Positions 33,762 through 41,052 of a stretch of 51,593 nt of DNA are shown here, piece by piece. Made by a program: the position numbers and the translations under genes. Numbering within the stretch: position 1 is the stretch's first letter; each line of letters opens with the position of its first letter. Under the pieces are notes generated by a model. It was given only the letters and a program-made list of their open reading frames with translations, was not told the origin of the DNA and made no database searches. The DNA comes from Nonomuraea deserti (GTDB lineage Bacteria > Actinomycetota > Actinomycetes > Streptosporangiales > Streptosporangiaceae), in assembly GCF_004348685.1 (NCBI RefSeq), contig NZ_SMKO01000051.1, positions 1-51,593 on the forward strand, given 5' to 3'.

Positions 33762-35398
33762 GGGGCGGCACGCTTGAGGTTCATCAGCGTCATCGTGGTG
33801 TCGGGGCCCAGGCCGGGGAACGGGATGTAGGTGAACTTGTCGGGGGTGGGCCAGCCGGTCCACCGCCCGGCGTTGATCGCCACGAACCAGTACGAGTTGT
33901 AGATCGGGCTGAAGGGCACCTGGTCGACGACGATCGTCTGCATCTCCTGGGCGTACCGCTTGAGCTCGCCGGTGTCGGCGGTTCCCATCAGCTTGGCGAG
34001 CACGGCGTCGGTCCTCGCGTCGCGCCAGCGGCCCTGGTTGGTGGCGGCCTTCTTGCCGACGGGCTTGGCGGCGCGGCCGGCCAGCATGCTGTAGACGCCG
34101 CTCACGCCGGCGCCGCCGGTGGCGAGGATCGTCAGGTCGAACTTGCCGAGCTGCTGGCTCTCGTACAGGTTGGCGCCGGGGGCTCCGGCGGGTTTGACCT
34201 GCAGTCCGAGCGCCGACTTCCAGCTGTTGATCATGATGTCGGCGTAGGGGGCCCAGCCGAAGTCCTGGTTGAAGGAGAGGGTGGGCGCGTACGACTTGCC
34301 GTCCTTGACCAGCTTGCCGTCGGTGACCGTCCAGCCGCCTTCCGCCAGCTCGCGCTTGGCGCCCCCGGCGTCGACCTGCTGCACCTTGCCGCGGTACTCC
34401 GGCTTGATCCAGTCCCGGTAGACGAGGTCGACGAGGCCGGTGGGGCCCGCCTCGGTGCCGGGCCGGTTGAGCGTGGTGACGATGTCGCCGCGCGGGATCG
34501 TCATCGCCAGCGCGCGGCGCACGTGCACGTCGTCGAAAGGCGGCTCGGCGGTGTTGTAGAGCATCGAGTACGCGCCGCCGGTGGCGTACAGCTGGTAGAG
34601 GTGCTTCTGCGGGTCCTTGGCGACGTATTCCTGCTCGGCGCCGGGCCATGACTGGATCGCCCAGTCGACCTCGCCGCGCAGCAGTTGCGCCTTCACCGCG
34701 TCCTGGTTGGTCGGGATGATCTTCAGGTGTTTCATGGGGAACGTGCCGCCCCAGTAGTCGTCGCGGGCGCGCAGCGTGATCTGCTGGGCGGCGAACGACT
34801 CCAGGACGAACGGGCCGGTGCCCACGGGGTCGGGGTTCGTCCAGGTGTTGAGGTCCTGCTTCTCCCAGATCTTCTTCGGCACCATCGGCAACGACGACGA
34901 GGCGAACTGGTTGATCTCGCTGAACCCGGGCTTGCCGAACGTGACCGCGACCGTGGACTCGTCCACCTTCTCCACGGCCGTGTACGTGGTGCCGCCCAGG
35001 TTGAAGTCCGGGTTCTCCAGGGGCAGGCTCAGGGAGAACACGACGTCGTCGGCGGTCAGCGGCGCGCCGTCGGAGAACGTCACGCCCTGGCGCACCTTGA
35101 TCGTGAGCCGGGTGCCCTTCTCGTTGAACTCGAGGCTCTCGGCCAGCCACGGCTTGACCGTGCCGCCGTCGCTGTAGTCGATGCGGGCCAGCGGCTCGTA
35201 GATCATCTCCGCGTTCGGGGTCTTCTGCGTCGCGGGCCCGACGACGTTGTAGTTGCGGATGTACGTCGTGCCGGCGTCGGTCTTGCCGAAGACGATGGTG
35301 TCCGCGCGGGCGCCGCCGGCCGACCGGTTCTGGACACCCGCCGTGCACGCGGTGACGAGCACCATCACGACGGCGACCAGGAGTCCTCTTGTTCGCAT
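33758..35398 (-). CDS. Opp/Dpp-type solute-binding lipoprotein (SBP_bac_5)
   Basis: A 546-aa class-C solute-binding lipoprotein. The lipobox ends at Cys18 (VLVTAC). The mature chain shows the family's IYEPLARIDYSDGGTVKPWLAESLEFN and VRQGVTFSDGAPLTADDVVFSL elements. GGAG sits 6 bases before the ATG. It is first in an operon of six overlapping genes (binding protein, two permeases, two ATPases, LacI). With a secreted GH16 and cytoplasmic GH3 in the same locus, the ligand is more likely a beta-glucan oligosaccharide than a peptide, an inference from context. Confidence 0.92.
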   Translation of the reverse strand: MRTRGLLVAVVMVLVTACTAGVQNRSAGGARADTIVFGKTDAGTTYIRNYNVVGPATQKTPNAEMIYEPLARIDYSDGGTVKPWLAESLEFNEKGTRLTIKVRQGVTFSDGAPLTADDVVFSLSLPLENPDFNLGGTTYTAVEKVDESTVAVTFGKPGFSEINQFASSSLPMVPKKIWEKQDLNTWTNPDPVGTGPFVLESFAAQQITLRARDDYWGGTFPMKHLKIIPTNQDAVKAQLLRGEVDWAIQSWPGAEQEYVAKDPQKHLYQLYATGGAYSMLYNTAEPPFDDVHVRRALAMTIPRGDIVTTLNRPGTEAGPTGLVDLVYRDWIKPEYRGKVQQVDAGGAKRELAEGGWTVTDGKLVKDGKSYAPTLSFNQDFGWAPYADIMINSWKSALGLQVKPAGAPGANLYESQQLGKFDLTILATGGAGVSGVYSMLAGRAAKPVGKKAATNQGRWRDARTDAVLAKLMGTADTGELKRYAQEMQTIVVDQVPFSPIYNSYWFVAINAGRWTGWPTPDKFTYIPFPGLGPDTTMTLMNLKRAAP

Positions 35399-35414
35399 GT
35401 GTGTCTCCAGGGGG

Positions 35415-35432
35415 TGCGCATACGTATGCGCA
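35415..35432. promoter_or_regulatory. LacI-type operator, perfect 18-bp palindrome
   Basis: TGCGCATACGTATGCGCA is perfectly palindromic with the central CG typical of LacI operators. It lies in the leader of the ABC operon, about 45-60 bases after its predicted start, and shares the core CATACGTATG with the site at 35591-35608. Confidence 0.75.
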
Positions 35433-35462
35433 AGCCAGCCCGGACGGGGAAGGACCGGTTGC

Positions 35463-35475
35463 TTCTACGTATGAA
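35463..35475. promoter_or_regulatory. Degenerate third LacI-type site at the ABC operon start point
   Basis: TTCTACGTATGAA has the TACGTA core and one good arm (CGTATGA) of the two perfect operators. It coincides with the predicted transcription start of the minus-strand promoter, an effective position for repression. Confidence 0.5.
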
Positions 35476-35480
35476 CAGGG

Positions 35481-35509
35481 ACGGTATGGACGTTACGGCC
35501 AGGCGTCAA
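35481..35509 (-). promoter_or_regulatory. Promoter of the ABC transporter-lacI operon
   Basis: On the minus strand TTGACG (35509-35504), a 17-bp spacer and TACCGT (35486-35481) form a good housekeeping promoter. The predicted start is near 35475, inside the degenerate operator and upstream of the perfect one. Confidence 0.65.
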
Positions 35510-35536
35510 GGGTGTGACCGGAACTTTTCGTCCCCC

Positions 35537-35565
35537 TTGACGGGCGAGCGTTCTGTGCTTAGCGT
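35537..35565 (+). promoter_or_regulatory. Promoter of the GH3 gene
   Basis: TTGACG (35537-35542), a 17-bp spacer and TAGCGT (35560-35565) mirror the divergent promoter. The start near 35572 would be followed by the perfect operator about 20 bases downstream. Confidence 0.65.
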
Positions 35566-35590
35566 CCCGGATCAACCCATTCGGCAGATG

Positions 35591-35608
35591 TGCTCATACG
35601 TATGAGCA
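35591..35608. promoter_or_regulatory. LacI-type operator, perfect 18-bp palindrome
   Basis: TGCTCATACGTATGAGCA is perfectly palindromic and lies between the predicted GH3 transcription start and its ribosome site (GGGAGG, 35611-35616), so a bound repressor would block elongation. Confidence 0.75.
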
Positions 35609-35621
35609 GCGGGAGGCATCC

Positions 35622-38501
35622 GTGCACCAGATCGACCGGCTCCTGGACAAGCTCACCCTGGAGCGCAAGGTCCGCCTGCTGACCGGAGCGGACGAGTGGA
35701 GCACCCACGCCGATCCCGGCATCGGGTTGCGCCCCATGGTGCTGTCCGACGGGCCGTCCGGCATCCGCGGCGTCACCTGGGACGAGCGCGACCCCGCGGT
35801 GAACCTGCCGTCCGCCACCGCGCTCGCCGCCACCTGGGACGTCGCCACCGCCCACGCGTACGGGGCGGTGCTGGCGGCCGAGGCGCGGCGCAAGGGCGCC
35901 CACGTGGTGCTCGGGCCGACGATCAACCTGCACCGCAGCCCGCTCGGAGGCCGCCACTTCGAGGCGTACTCCGAGGACCCGCTGCTGACCGCGGACCTGG
36001 CGGCGGCGTACGTGCGCGGAGTCCAGAGCCTCGGCGTCGCCGCGACTCCCAAGCACTACGTGGGCAACGACTTCGAGACCGGGCGCTTCACGGCGAACGT
36101 CGTGGTGAGCGAGCGGGCGCTGCGCGAGCTGTACCTGGCGGCGTTCGAGAAGGCCGTGGTCGAGGGGCGGGCCTGGGTGGTGATGTCCGCGTACAACGCG
36201 GTCAACGGCGCCACCATGACGGAGAACCCGCTGCTGGCCGAGCCGTTGTGCGGCGAGTGGGGGTTCGACGGCGTGGTGGTGTCCGACTGGTGGGCCGCGC
36301 GGTCGACCGTACCCGCCGCGCTGGCCAGGCAGGACCTGGCGATGCCCGGACCGGACGGGCCGTGGGGGGACGCGCTGGTCGCGGCGGTGCGCGACGGGCG
36401 CGTCCCGGAGGCTGCGGTCGACGAGAAGGTACGGCGCCTGCTGCGACTGGCCGCCCGCGTCGGCGCTCTGGACACCCCCACCCCAGCCACCGGCACACGC
36501 GACGACTTGACCACCGCCCCCGACTCAGCCACCGGCGCACGGGATGGATCGACCCCCGCCCTTGACCCAGCCACCGGCGCACGGGATGGATCGACCCCCG
36601 CCCTTGACCCAGCCACCGGCACGCGGGATGGCCGCACTCCCGCTTGCGGGACATCCACCGGCGCGCCCCCGGCTACGGCGCCGGCGGTTTCCGTCGAGGA
36701 CGGCGCCGTGCTGGCGCGGCGGGTGGCGGCCGACGGGATGGTGCTGGTGCGCAACGAGGGCGAGCTGCCGTGGCCCGCTCCCGGCCCCCGGTCGGTCGCG
36801 GTGATCGGGCACAACGCCCTCCAGTTCCGCAGCCAGGGCGGCGGAAGCGCCACCGTGACACCGCCGTACGTCATCTCCCCCCTGGACGGGCTGCGCGCCG
36901 CGCTGCCGGACGCCGAGATCACGTGGACCCTCGGCGCCGTCACCCAGGAGGGCCTCGCGGCGCTGCCGATCACGCGGCTGACCGACCCCGTCTCCGGCGA
37001 ACCGGGGGTGCGCGCCCGCTTCCTCGACTCCGGCGGCCGGGAGCTGCTATGCGAGAACCGCCGCTCGTCCGACCTCGCCAGGCTGGGCGGATCCCGTCCT
37101 GCGGGCACGACGTCGGTGGAGGTCACCACCCGCTACCTGGTACGGGCGCCGGGCACAGTGCGGCTCGGCGTCGCGGGAGCCGGGTTCGCCACGCTGGCCG
37201 TGGACGGTGTGCGGGTGCTGGAGCGGGAGCTGGTGCACGAGGGCGAGGACTTCGGCGGCGGCCTGGTCTCGCCGCCGCACGCCTCGGTCACGGTCGAGCT
37301 CGCCGCCGGAGAGGCCCGGCTGACGGCCAGGCTGGACGGCGTACCACGGGGTAACGGCCTGACCCTCACGCTGGGCGAGGACCTGGCCCCGGCCAGTCCG
37401 ACCCCCGGTACGGCGGGCACCCACGACGCGGCCACGCCGGAAACGGCCGGCACCCGCACCGACACCCCAGCCGCCGACGCGACCACCACCAACACGACGA
37501 ACACTGACCCAACCAACACCGACACCGTCATGATGGACGCCGCCAGGGCCTCCGCCGACGTGACCACCACCTACGGAGCCTCCGCCGACGCGACCGACAC
37601 CGACGAGACCTCCGTCAACACGACAGGTGCCGGCGGGATGGACGCCGGCGAGGTGAAGGCGGTCGAGACGGACGCCGGTGAGATGGACGCCGGCGAGGTG
37701 GAGGCGGTCGAGGCGGCGGTGGCGGCGGCGCGGCGGGCGGAGGTGGCCGTGGTCGTGGTCGGCACGAGCCCGGAGATCGAACGTGAGGCGGCCGACCGGG
37801 CCACGCTGGCGCTTCCCGGCGCGCAGGACAGGCTGGTGCGTGCGGTCGCCGCGGCCAACCCGCGCGCGGTCGTCGTCGTCAACGCGGGCGCGCCCGTGCT
37901 CATGCCGTGGCGGAACGAGGTGGCCGCCGTGCTGCTGGGCTGGTTCGGCGGGCAGGAGTTCGGCGACGCCCTGGCCGACGTGCTGCTCGGGGCGGCCGAG
38001 CCGGGCGGCCGGCTGCCCACCACCTGGCCCGGCGAGGAGGCGGACGTGCCGGTCCTGGAAACCGCCCCTGTGGACGGGGTGGTGGCCTACGACGAGGGCG
38101 TCCACGTCGGCTACCGCGCGTGGCTGCGTGCCGGGACCGAGCCCGCCTACGCGTTCGGGCACGGGCTCGGCTACACGAGCTGGGAGCTGACCGACCTCGC
38201 CGCCACTCCCGGCGAGGTGAGCCTGACCGTGCGCAACACCGGCGGGCGTGCGGGCAAGCACGTGGTGCAGGTGTATCTGTCACGGGAGTCGAGCGCGGTG
38301 GACCGGCCGGTGCGCTGGCTGGCCGGATACGCGGTGGTGCGCGCCGGCGCCGGGCAGGCAGAACGGGTCACGATCTTGCTCGCGCGCCGCGCGTTCCAGC
38401 ATTGGGACGGTGGCTGGCGGACCGAGCCGGGCGAGTTCACCGTCCACGCCGGCGCCAGCGTCGCGGACCTCCCCCTCACCGCCCGGATCAGCGTGCCGTA
38501 G
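35622..38501 (+). CDS. GH3 beta-glucosidase-like glycosidase with PA14-type domain and two repeat inserts
   Basis: A 959-aa family-3 glycosidase without a signal peptide, so cytoplasmic. The barrel (1-283) has LSDGPSGIR, KHYVGND and the nucleophile Asp222 in VVVSDWW. The second alpha/beta domain starts about residue 357 (VEDGAVLARRVAADGMVLVRNEG), is interrupted by a PA14-like beta domain (about 470-580), resumes about 695 (EVAVVVVGTSPEIE), and a fibronectin-III-like domain ends the chain. Two low-complexity inserts at about 284-356 and 588-690 make it some 150 aa longer than usual. GGGAGG lies 5 bases before the GTG. It should hydrolyse imported beta-oligosaccharides; exact linkage is unknown. 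Confidence 0.92.
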   Translation: MHQIDRLLDKLTLERKVRLLTGADEWSTHADPGIGLRPMVLSDGPSGIRGVTWDERDPAVNLPSATALAATWDVATAHAYGAVLAAEARRKGAHVVLGPTINLHRSPLGGRHFEAYSEDPLLTADLAAAYVRGVQSLGVAATPKHYVGNDFETGRFTANVVVSERALRELYLAAFEKAVVEGRAWVVMSAYNAVNGATMTENPLLAEPLCGEWGFDGVVVSDWWAARSTVPAALARQDLAMPGPDGPWGDALVAAVRDGRVPEAAVDEKVRRLLRLAARVGALDTPTPATGTRDDLTTAPDSATGARDGSTPALDPATGARDGSTPALDPATGTRDGRTPACGTSTGAPPATAPAVSVEDGAVLARRVAADGMVLVRNEGELPWPAPGPRSVAVIGHNALQFRSQGGGSATVTPPYVISPLDGLRAALPDAEITWTLGAVTQEGLAALPITRLTDPVSGEPGVRARFLDSGGRELLCENRRSSDLARLGGSRPAGTTSVEVTTRYLVRAPGTVRLGVAGAGFATLAVDGVRVLERELVHEGEDFGGGLVSPPHASVTVELAAGEARLTARLDGVPRGNGLTLTLGEDLAPASPTPGTAGTHDAATPETAGTRTDTPAADATTTNTTNTDPTNTDTVMMDAARASADVTTTYGASADATDTDETSVNTTGAGGMDAGEVKAVETDAGEMDAGEVEAVEAAVAAARRAEVAVVVVGTSPEIEREAADRATLALPGAQDRLVRAVAAANPRAVVVVNAGAPVLMPWRNEVAAVLLGWFGGQEFGDALADVLLGAAEPGGRLPTTWPGEEADVPVLETAPVDGVVAYDEGVHVGYRAWLRAGTEPAYAFGHGLGYTSWELTDLAATPGEVSLTVRNTGGRAGKHVVQVYLSRESSAVDRPVRWLAGYAVVRAGAGQAERVTILLARRAFQHWDGGWRTEPGEFTVHAGASVADLPLTARISVP
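36486..36653 (+). repeat. 42-bp coding minisatellite in the GH3 gene
   Basis: Four in-frame units start at 36486, 36528, 36570 and 36612; the middle two are identical and the outer two degenerate. Each encodes a 14-residue unit of the form ATGARDGSTPALDP. They lie in the linker between the two catalytic-fold domains. Confidence 0.9.
37387..37710 (+). repeat. Low-complexity Thr/Asp/Ala-rich insert in the GH3 gene
   Basis: About 105 codons rich in Thr, Asp, Ala and Asn, with short repeats such as TNTTNTDPTNTD and two copies of MDAGEV(K/E)AVE (from about 37637 and 37682). It is inserted where the PA14-like domain returns to the second alpha/beta domain, and codon use is more A-rich than its surroundings. 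Confidence 0.8.
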
Positions 38502-38665
38502 GGCGACCGTCGCTCAGGCGCTCTGCCGGTCCCGCCGCAGTTCGGTCCGCATCTGCGAGGCACCGCCACGGTCGCCGCGCGAGCTCGGCCCGGACTTCCT
38601 GTCGCACGCGGACGGCGTCGCCTCGACCTGGGCCGAGCCCGTCGCGGTGGGCGCGGCGTGCTGCG

Positions 38666-39430
38666 CTAGCGCGGGAAGCCGTCGAGTTCGCGGACGGCCT
38701 GGTCGAGGTCGTCGGCGACGCCCCGGCGCAGCAGCCTGGCGTAGAGGCCGTCGCCGGTGACGCCCAGCCGGCGGATCAGGGCCGCCCGCGCGCACATCTG
38801 CGCCTGGGCGTCCTCGATGATGGTCTCCGTCCGGCCCTCCCATCCGTACGCCTCCAGGAAGCGGCGCAACCGCGCGGGCCGCGCGTCGAACTGGGTGAAC
38901 CCCTCCGCGGCGGCCACGTGACGGGCGTGCAGCGGCACCCAGCACAGCGCCATCGACGCCACGTCGGAGTCCACCGTGGTCGGGCCGGCGAAGTCCCAGT
39001 CGAAGAAGCCGACCAGCCGCCCGGCGTGGTAGGCGGCGTTGGACGGGCTGGCGTCGTTGTGCCCGATGACCAGTCCGGGCTTCCACGGCCGGCCGGTGCG
39101 CCAGTGAGCGTCCGCGGGCGGCACGAAGTCGGCCACCGTCTCGTGGTACGACCTCAGCCACGACGCCACCTGCACGAGCGTGTCCTCGGCGCGGGTCCAC
39201 CACGGCCAGACCTGGGCGTCGCCGACGGTGTCGCCCTCGAGGTAGGTGAGGATCTCGTATCCGTCGGCGTCGATGCCGAGCACGCGGGGAGCCCCGTGGA
39301 ATCCCTTGCTCTCCAGGTGCCGCAGCAGCCGGTGCACGGATGCCGTCCACGCCCGCACCGGCCGCCGGACCTGGGATCCCACGCGCACGGCGCCCCCGTC
39401 GTTTCCGCCACCGAGCCGACTCCCGGTCAC
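38666..39430 (-). CDS. Aminoglycoside phosphotransferase (APH) family protein
   Basis: A 254-aa kinase-fold protein of the APH/choline kinase family. The catalytic loop is visible as VIGHNDASPSNAAYHAGRLVGFFDWDFAGP, containing HxDxxxxN and the metal-binding DWD. I chose the GTG at 39430 because GGGAGG lies five bases upstream; an ATG at 39535 would add 35 residues without homology. Members phosphorylate small hydroxyl compounds such as sugars, choline, macrolides or aminoglycosides. Resistance cannot be claimed from sequence. The 164 bp between this gene and the GH3 stop show no feature that I can support. Confidence 0.85.
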   Translation of the reverse strand: MTGSRLGGGNDGGAVRVGSQVRRPVRAWTASVHRLLRHLESKGFHGAPRVLGIDADGYEILTYLEGDTVGDAQVWPWWTRAEDTLVQVASWLRSYHETVADFVPPADAHWRTGRPWKPGLVIGHNDASPSNAAYHAGRLVGFFDWDFAGPTTVDSDVASMALCWVPLHARHVAAAEGFTQFDARPARLRRFLEAYGWEGRTETIIEDAQAQMCARAALIRRLGVTGDGLYARLLRRGVADDLDQAVRELDGFPR

Positions 39431-39653
39431 GAGCGCCTCCCAACGGGCTCCGGCCGGGCGGCTCACGTCGATCGATGGTTCCCTGCTCCGTCCTTGCGCC
39501 CCATGAAATCTCGCACGGGACCGCTTCCGCAGCAAGGCCGCGGTAGCCGTTCCTCGCGCGCCGGGAGGCAGGTCATGTCCGCGCTGCCGGCACCGGAAGG
39601 CGGTGGGTTCGTGAACGGAAACAGAAAAGAAACAACGGCCGCCCTAGGAAGAT

Positions 39654-39682
39654 CTTGATCCGCAGTGCTGTGATCAAGGAGG
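39654..39682 (+). promoter_or_regulatory. Inverted repeat that can sequester the Shine-Dalgarno of the metalloprotease
   Basis: CTTGATC (39654-39660) is complementary to GATCAAG (39672-39678), and the latter contains the first bases of the AAGGAGG ribosome site (39676-39682) for the TTG start at 39690. Folding this 7-bp, 11-nt-loop stem would partly hide the site. The remaining 223 bp upstream to the APH gene hold an A-rich stretch near 39620-39635 but no promoter that I can define. Confidence 0.45.
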
Positions 39683-39689
39683 TTTCCTG

Positions 39690-40253
39690 TTGAGGCATAA
39701 CCCCCGTCACTACCGCACGGCCACGGGCGTGGTCGTCGTGGGGCTGGTCGCCGCCGTCGTGCCGCTGACCGCCACCCCTGTGTCGGCGCACAGGAAGGAC
39801 TACGGGCAGAAGTGGTCGAACTTCAGCTATCACCACGTGACCGGCTACAACGATGAGTGGGAGCAACCCATGACCAAGGCGCCACAACGCTGGTCGGAGC
39901 ACGGCAGGGTGGCCCTGCACAAGGCATCGGGCGCCAACTGCAACGTCAAGGCGGGACGCTACAGCTCGTCGTCGTACGGGCACTACTACAGCTACCACGT
40001 CAACGGCGGGTCGACGGGCTGCTACATCACCCTCAATGCCCGGACCATCACCGCCGAGGCCGGCCGGTTCCAGAATTTCGTGCACAGCGTCTTCACGCAC
40101 GAGCTCGGCCATGCGCTGAGCCTGGGGCACAACGAGCGCGACGATTCGATCATGTGCAGGTGCCGTAACCGGAACACCATGACGCGCCGCCAGGCTCACG
40201 ACAACAGCGACGTGACGGACTACTACACCACCGGCTACACGAGGAAGTTCTGA
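39690..40253 (+). CDS. Secreted matrixin-like zinc metalloprotease
   Basis: A 187-aa secreted metzincin. A signal peptide (about 1-33, ending TATPVSA) precedes the mature chain. The zinc motif HELGHALSLGH (His137, Glu138, His141, His147) and a downstream Met-turn candidate (SIMCR, Met155) fit the matrixin/reprolysin fold. Cys84 and Cys111 could form a disulfide. The start is TTG, decided by AAGGAGG seven bases upstream. It overlaps the lipoprotein gene by one base (TGATG). Substrates are unknown; it is small for the family and has no pro-domain that I can see. Confidence 0.87.
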   Translation: MRHNPRHYRTATGVVVVGLVAAVVPLTATPVSAHRKDYGQKWSNFSYHHVTGYNDEWEQPMTKAPQRWSEHGRVALHKASGANCNVKAGRYSSSSYGHYYSYHVNGGSTGCYITLNARTITAEAGRFQNFVHSVFTHELGHALSLGHNERDDSIMCRCRNRNTMTRRQAHDNSDVTDYYTTGYTRKF

Positions 40254-40957
40254 TGGCGAAGCGACACCTTGCCACGCTCGCCGTCATCGCGGGCCTCGTC
40301 CTTCCTGTGGCGGGATGCGGGAGCGGAGCCGCCACGACGACGGCGATCTCCATGGACAGGACCGGCACGCAGGAGGCGGTCGTGTCGGCCGACTACCCGG
40401 CTTTCGCCTCCGTGCAGGAGATGTGGGACGACGCGGACCTCGTGGTGCAGGCCAACGTCACCGGCATGCGCACCGCGAGGGACAAGCCCTCGAAGATCCT
40501 CGAACCCGGCGACGAGGGGTACGACGACCCCAGGGCCAACCCCTTGTACGGGCTCGGCCCCGATGAGCTGGCCGAGGCCAGGAAGCTGGCCGAACAGGAG
40601 GTCGGCGACATCGTCACCATCGCCACGGCGGACATCACCCACGTGTTCAAGGGCGGTCCCGCCGACGTGCGCTCCGTCGAGGTCCGGCAGCTCGGCGGCG
40701 AGCTCGGCGGCGAGAAGCTGACCGCGCTCGACGAGGTCAAGCTCGGCCAGGACAGGAGCTATCTGCTGTTCCTGCACGCCTGGGACGACACCGGGGATCA
40801 CACCATGGTGAGTCCGGAACAGGGCCAGTACGTCGCGACGAGCCCGGACGGCAGGGCGGCGACGTCCGCGAAAGCGGGCGACACGTACACCCCGCTTCCC
40901 GGCAACCCGCTCCAGGTCACCCGCGCCGCCCTTGACGAGCTTGCGAAGACGGACTGA
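40253..40957 (+). CDS. Lipoprotein of unknown function, coupled to the metalloprotease
   Basis: A 234-aa lipoprotein with lipobox LPVAGC (Cys22). The mature domain contains SVQEMWDDADLVVQANVTGM, VTIATADITHVFKGG and RSYLLFLHAWDDTGDHTMVSPEQGQY, an arrangement seen in many uncharacterised actinobacterial lipoproteins with a beta-rich fold. Its ATG overlaps the protease stop by one base, so the two are translated together; it could anchor, inhibit or be a substrate of the protease. No specific function can be assigned. Confidence 0.82.
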   Translation: MAKRHLATLAVIAGLVLPVAGCGSGAATTTAISMDRTGTQEAVVSADYPAFASVQEMWDDADLVVQANVTGMRTARDKPSKILEPGDEGYDDPRANPLYGLGPDELAEARKLAEQEVGDIVTIATADITHVFKGGPADVRSVEVRQLGGELGGEKLTALDEVKLGQDRSYLLFLHAWDDTGDHTMVSPEQGQYVATSPDGRAATSAKAGDTYTPLPGNPLQVTRAALDELAKTD

Positions 40958-41005
40958 TCAGCCCATAAGAGCGATCGGCACCCCGGTCCGGCCGGCGACC
41001 CCAAG

Positions 41006-41039
41006 ACTCTATAAAGTGTAGTACTACTCTCTGTAGAGT
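41006..41039. promoter_or_regulatory. 34-bp dyad operator upstream of the FAD monooxygenase
   Basis: The perfect palindrome GTAGTACTAC (41018-41027) shares its centre with an outer ACTCTA/TAGAGT repeat (41006-41011 and 41034-41039). A TATAAA -10-like box lies within it (41010-41015). Fourteen of 17 possible pairs match. It resembles a TetR-family operator, but no regulator gene adjoins it. Confidence 0.6.
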
Positions 41040-41052
41040 TTGGAGGCCGCCG

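Noticed and set aside
38666..39430. Aminoglycoside resistance gene
   Set aside because: The APH fold is shared by many kinases of unrelated substrates. Nothing in the sequence shows an aminoglycoside-binding pattern.
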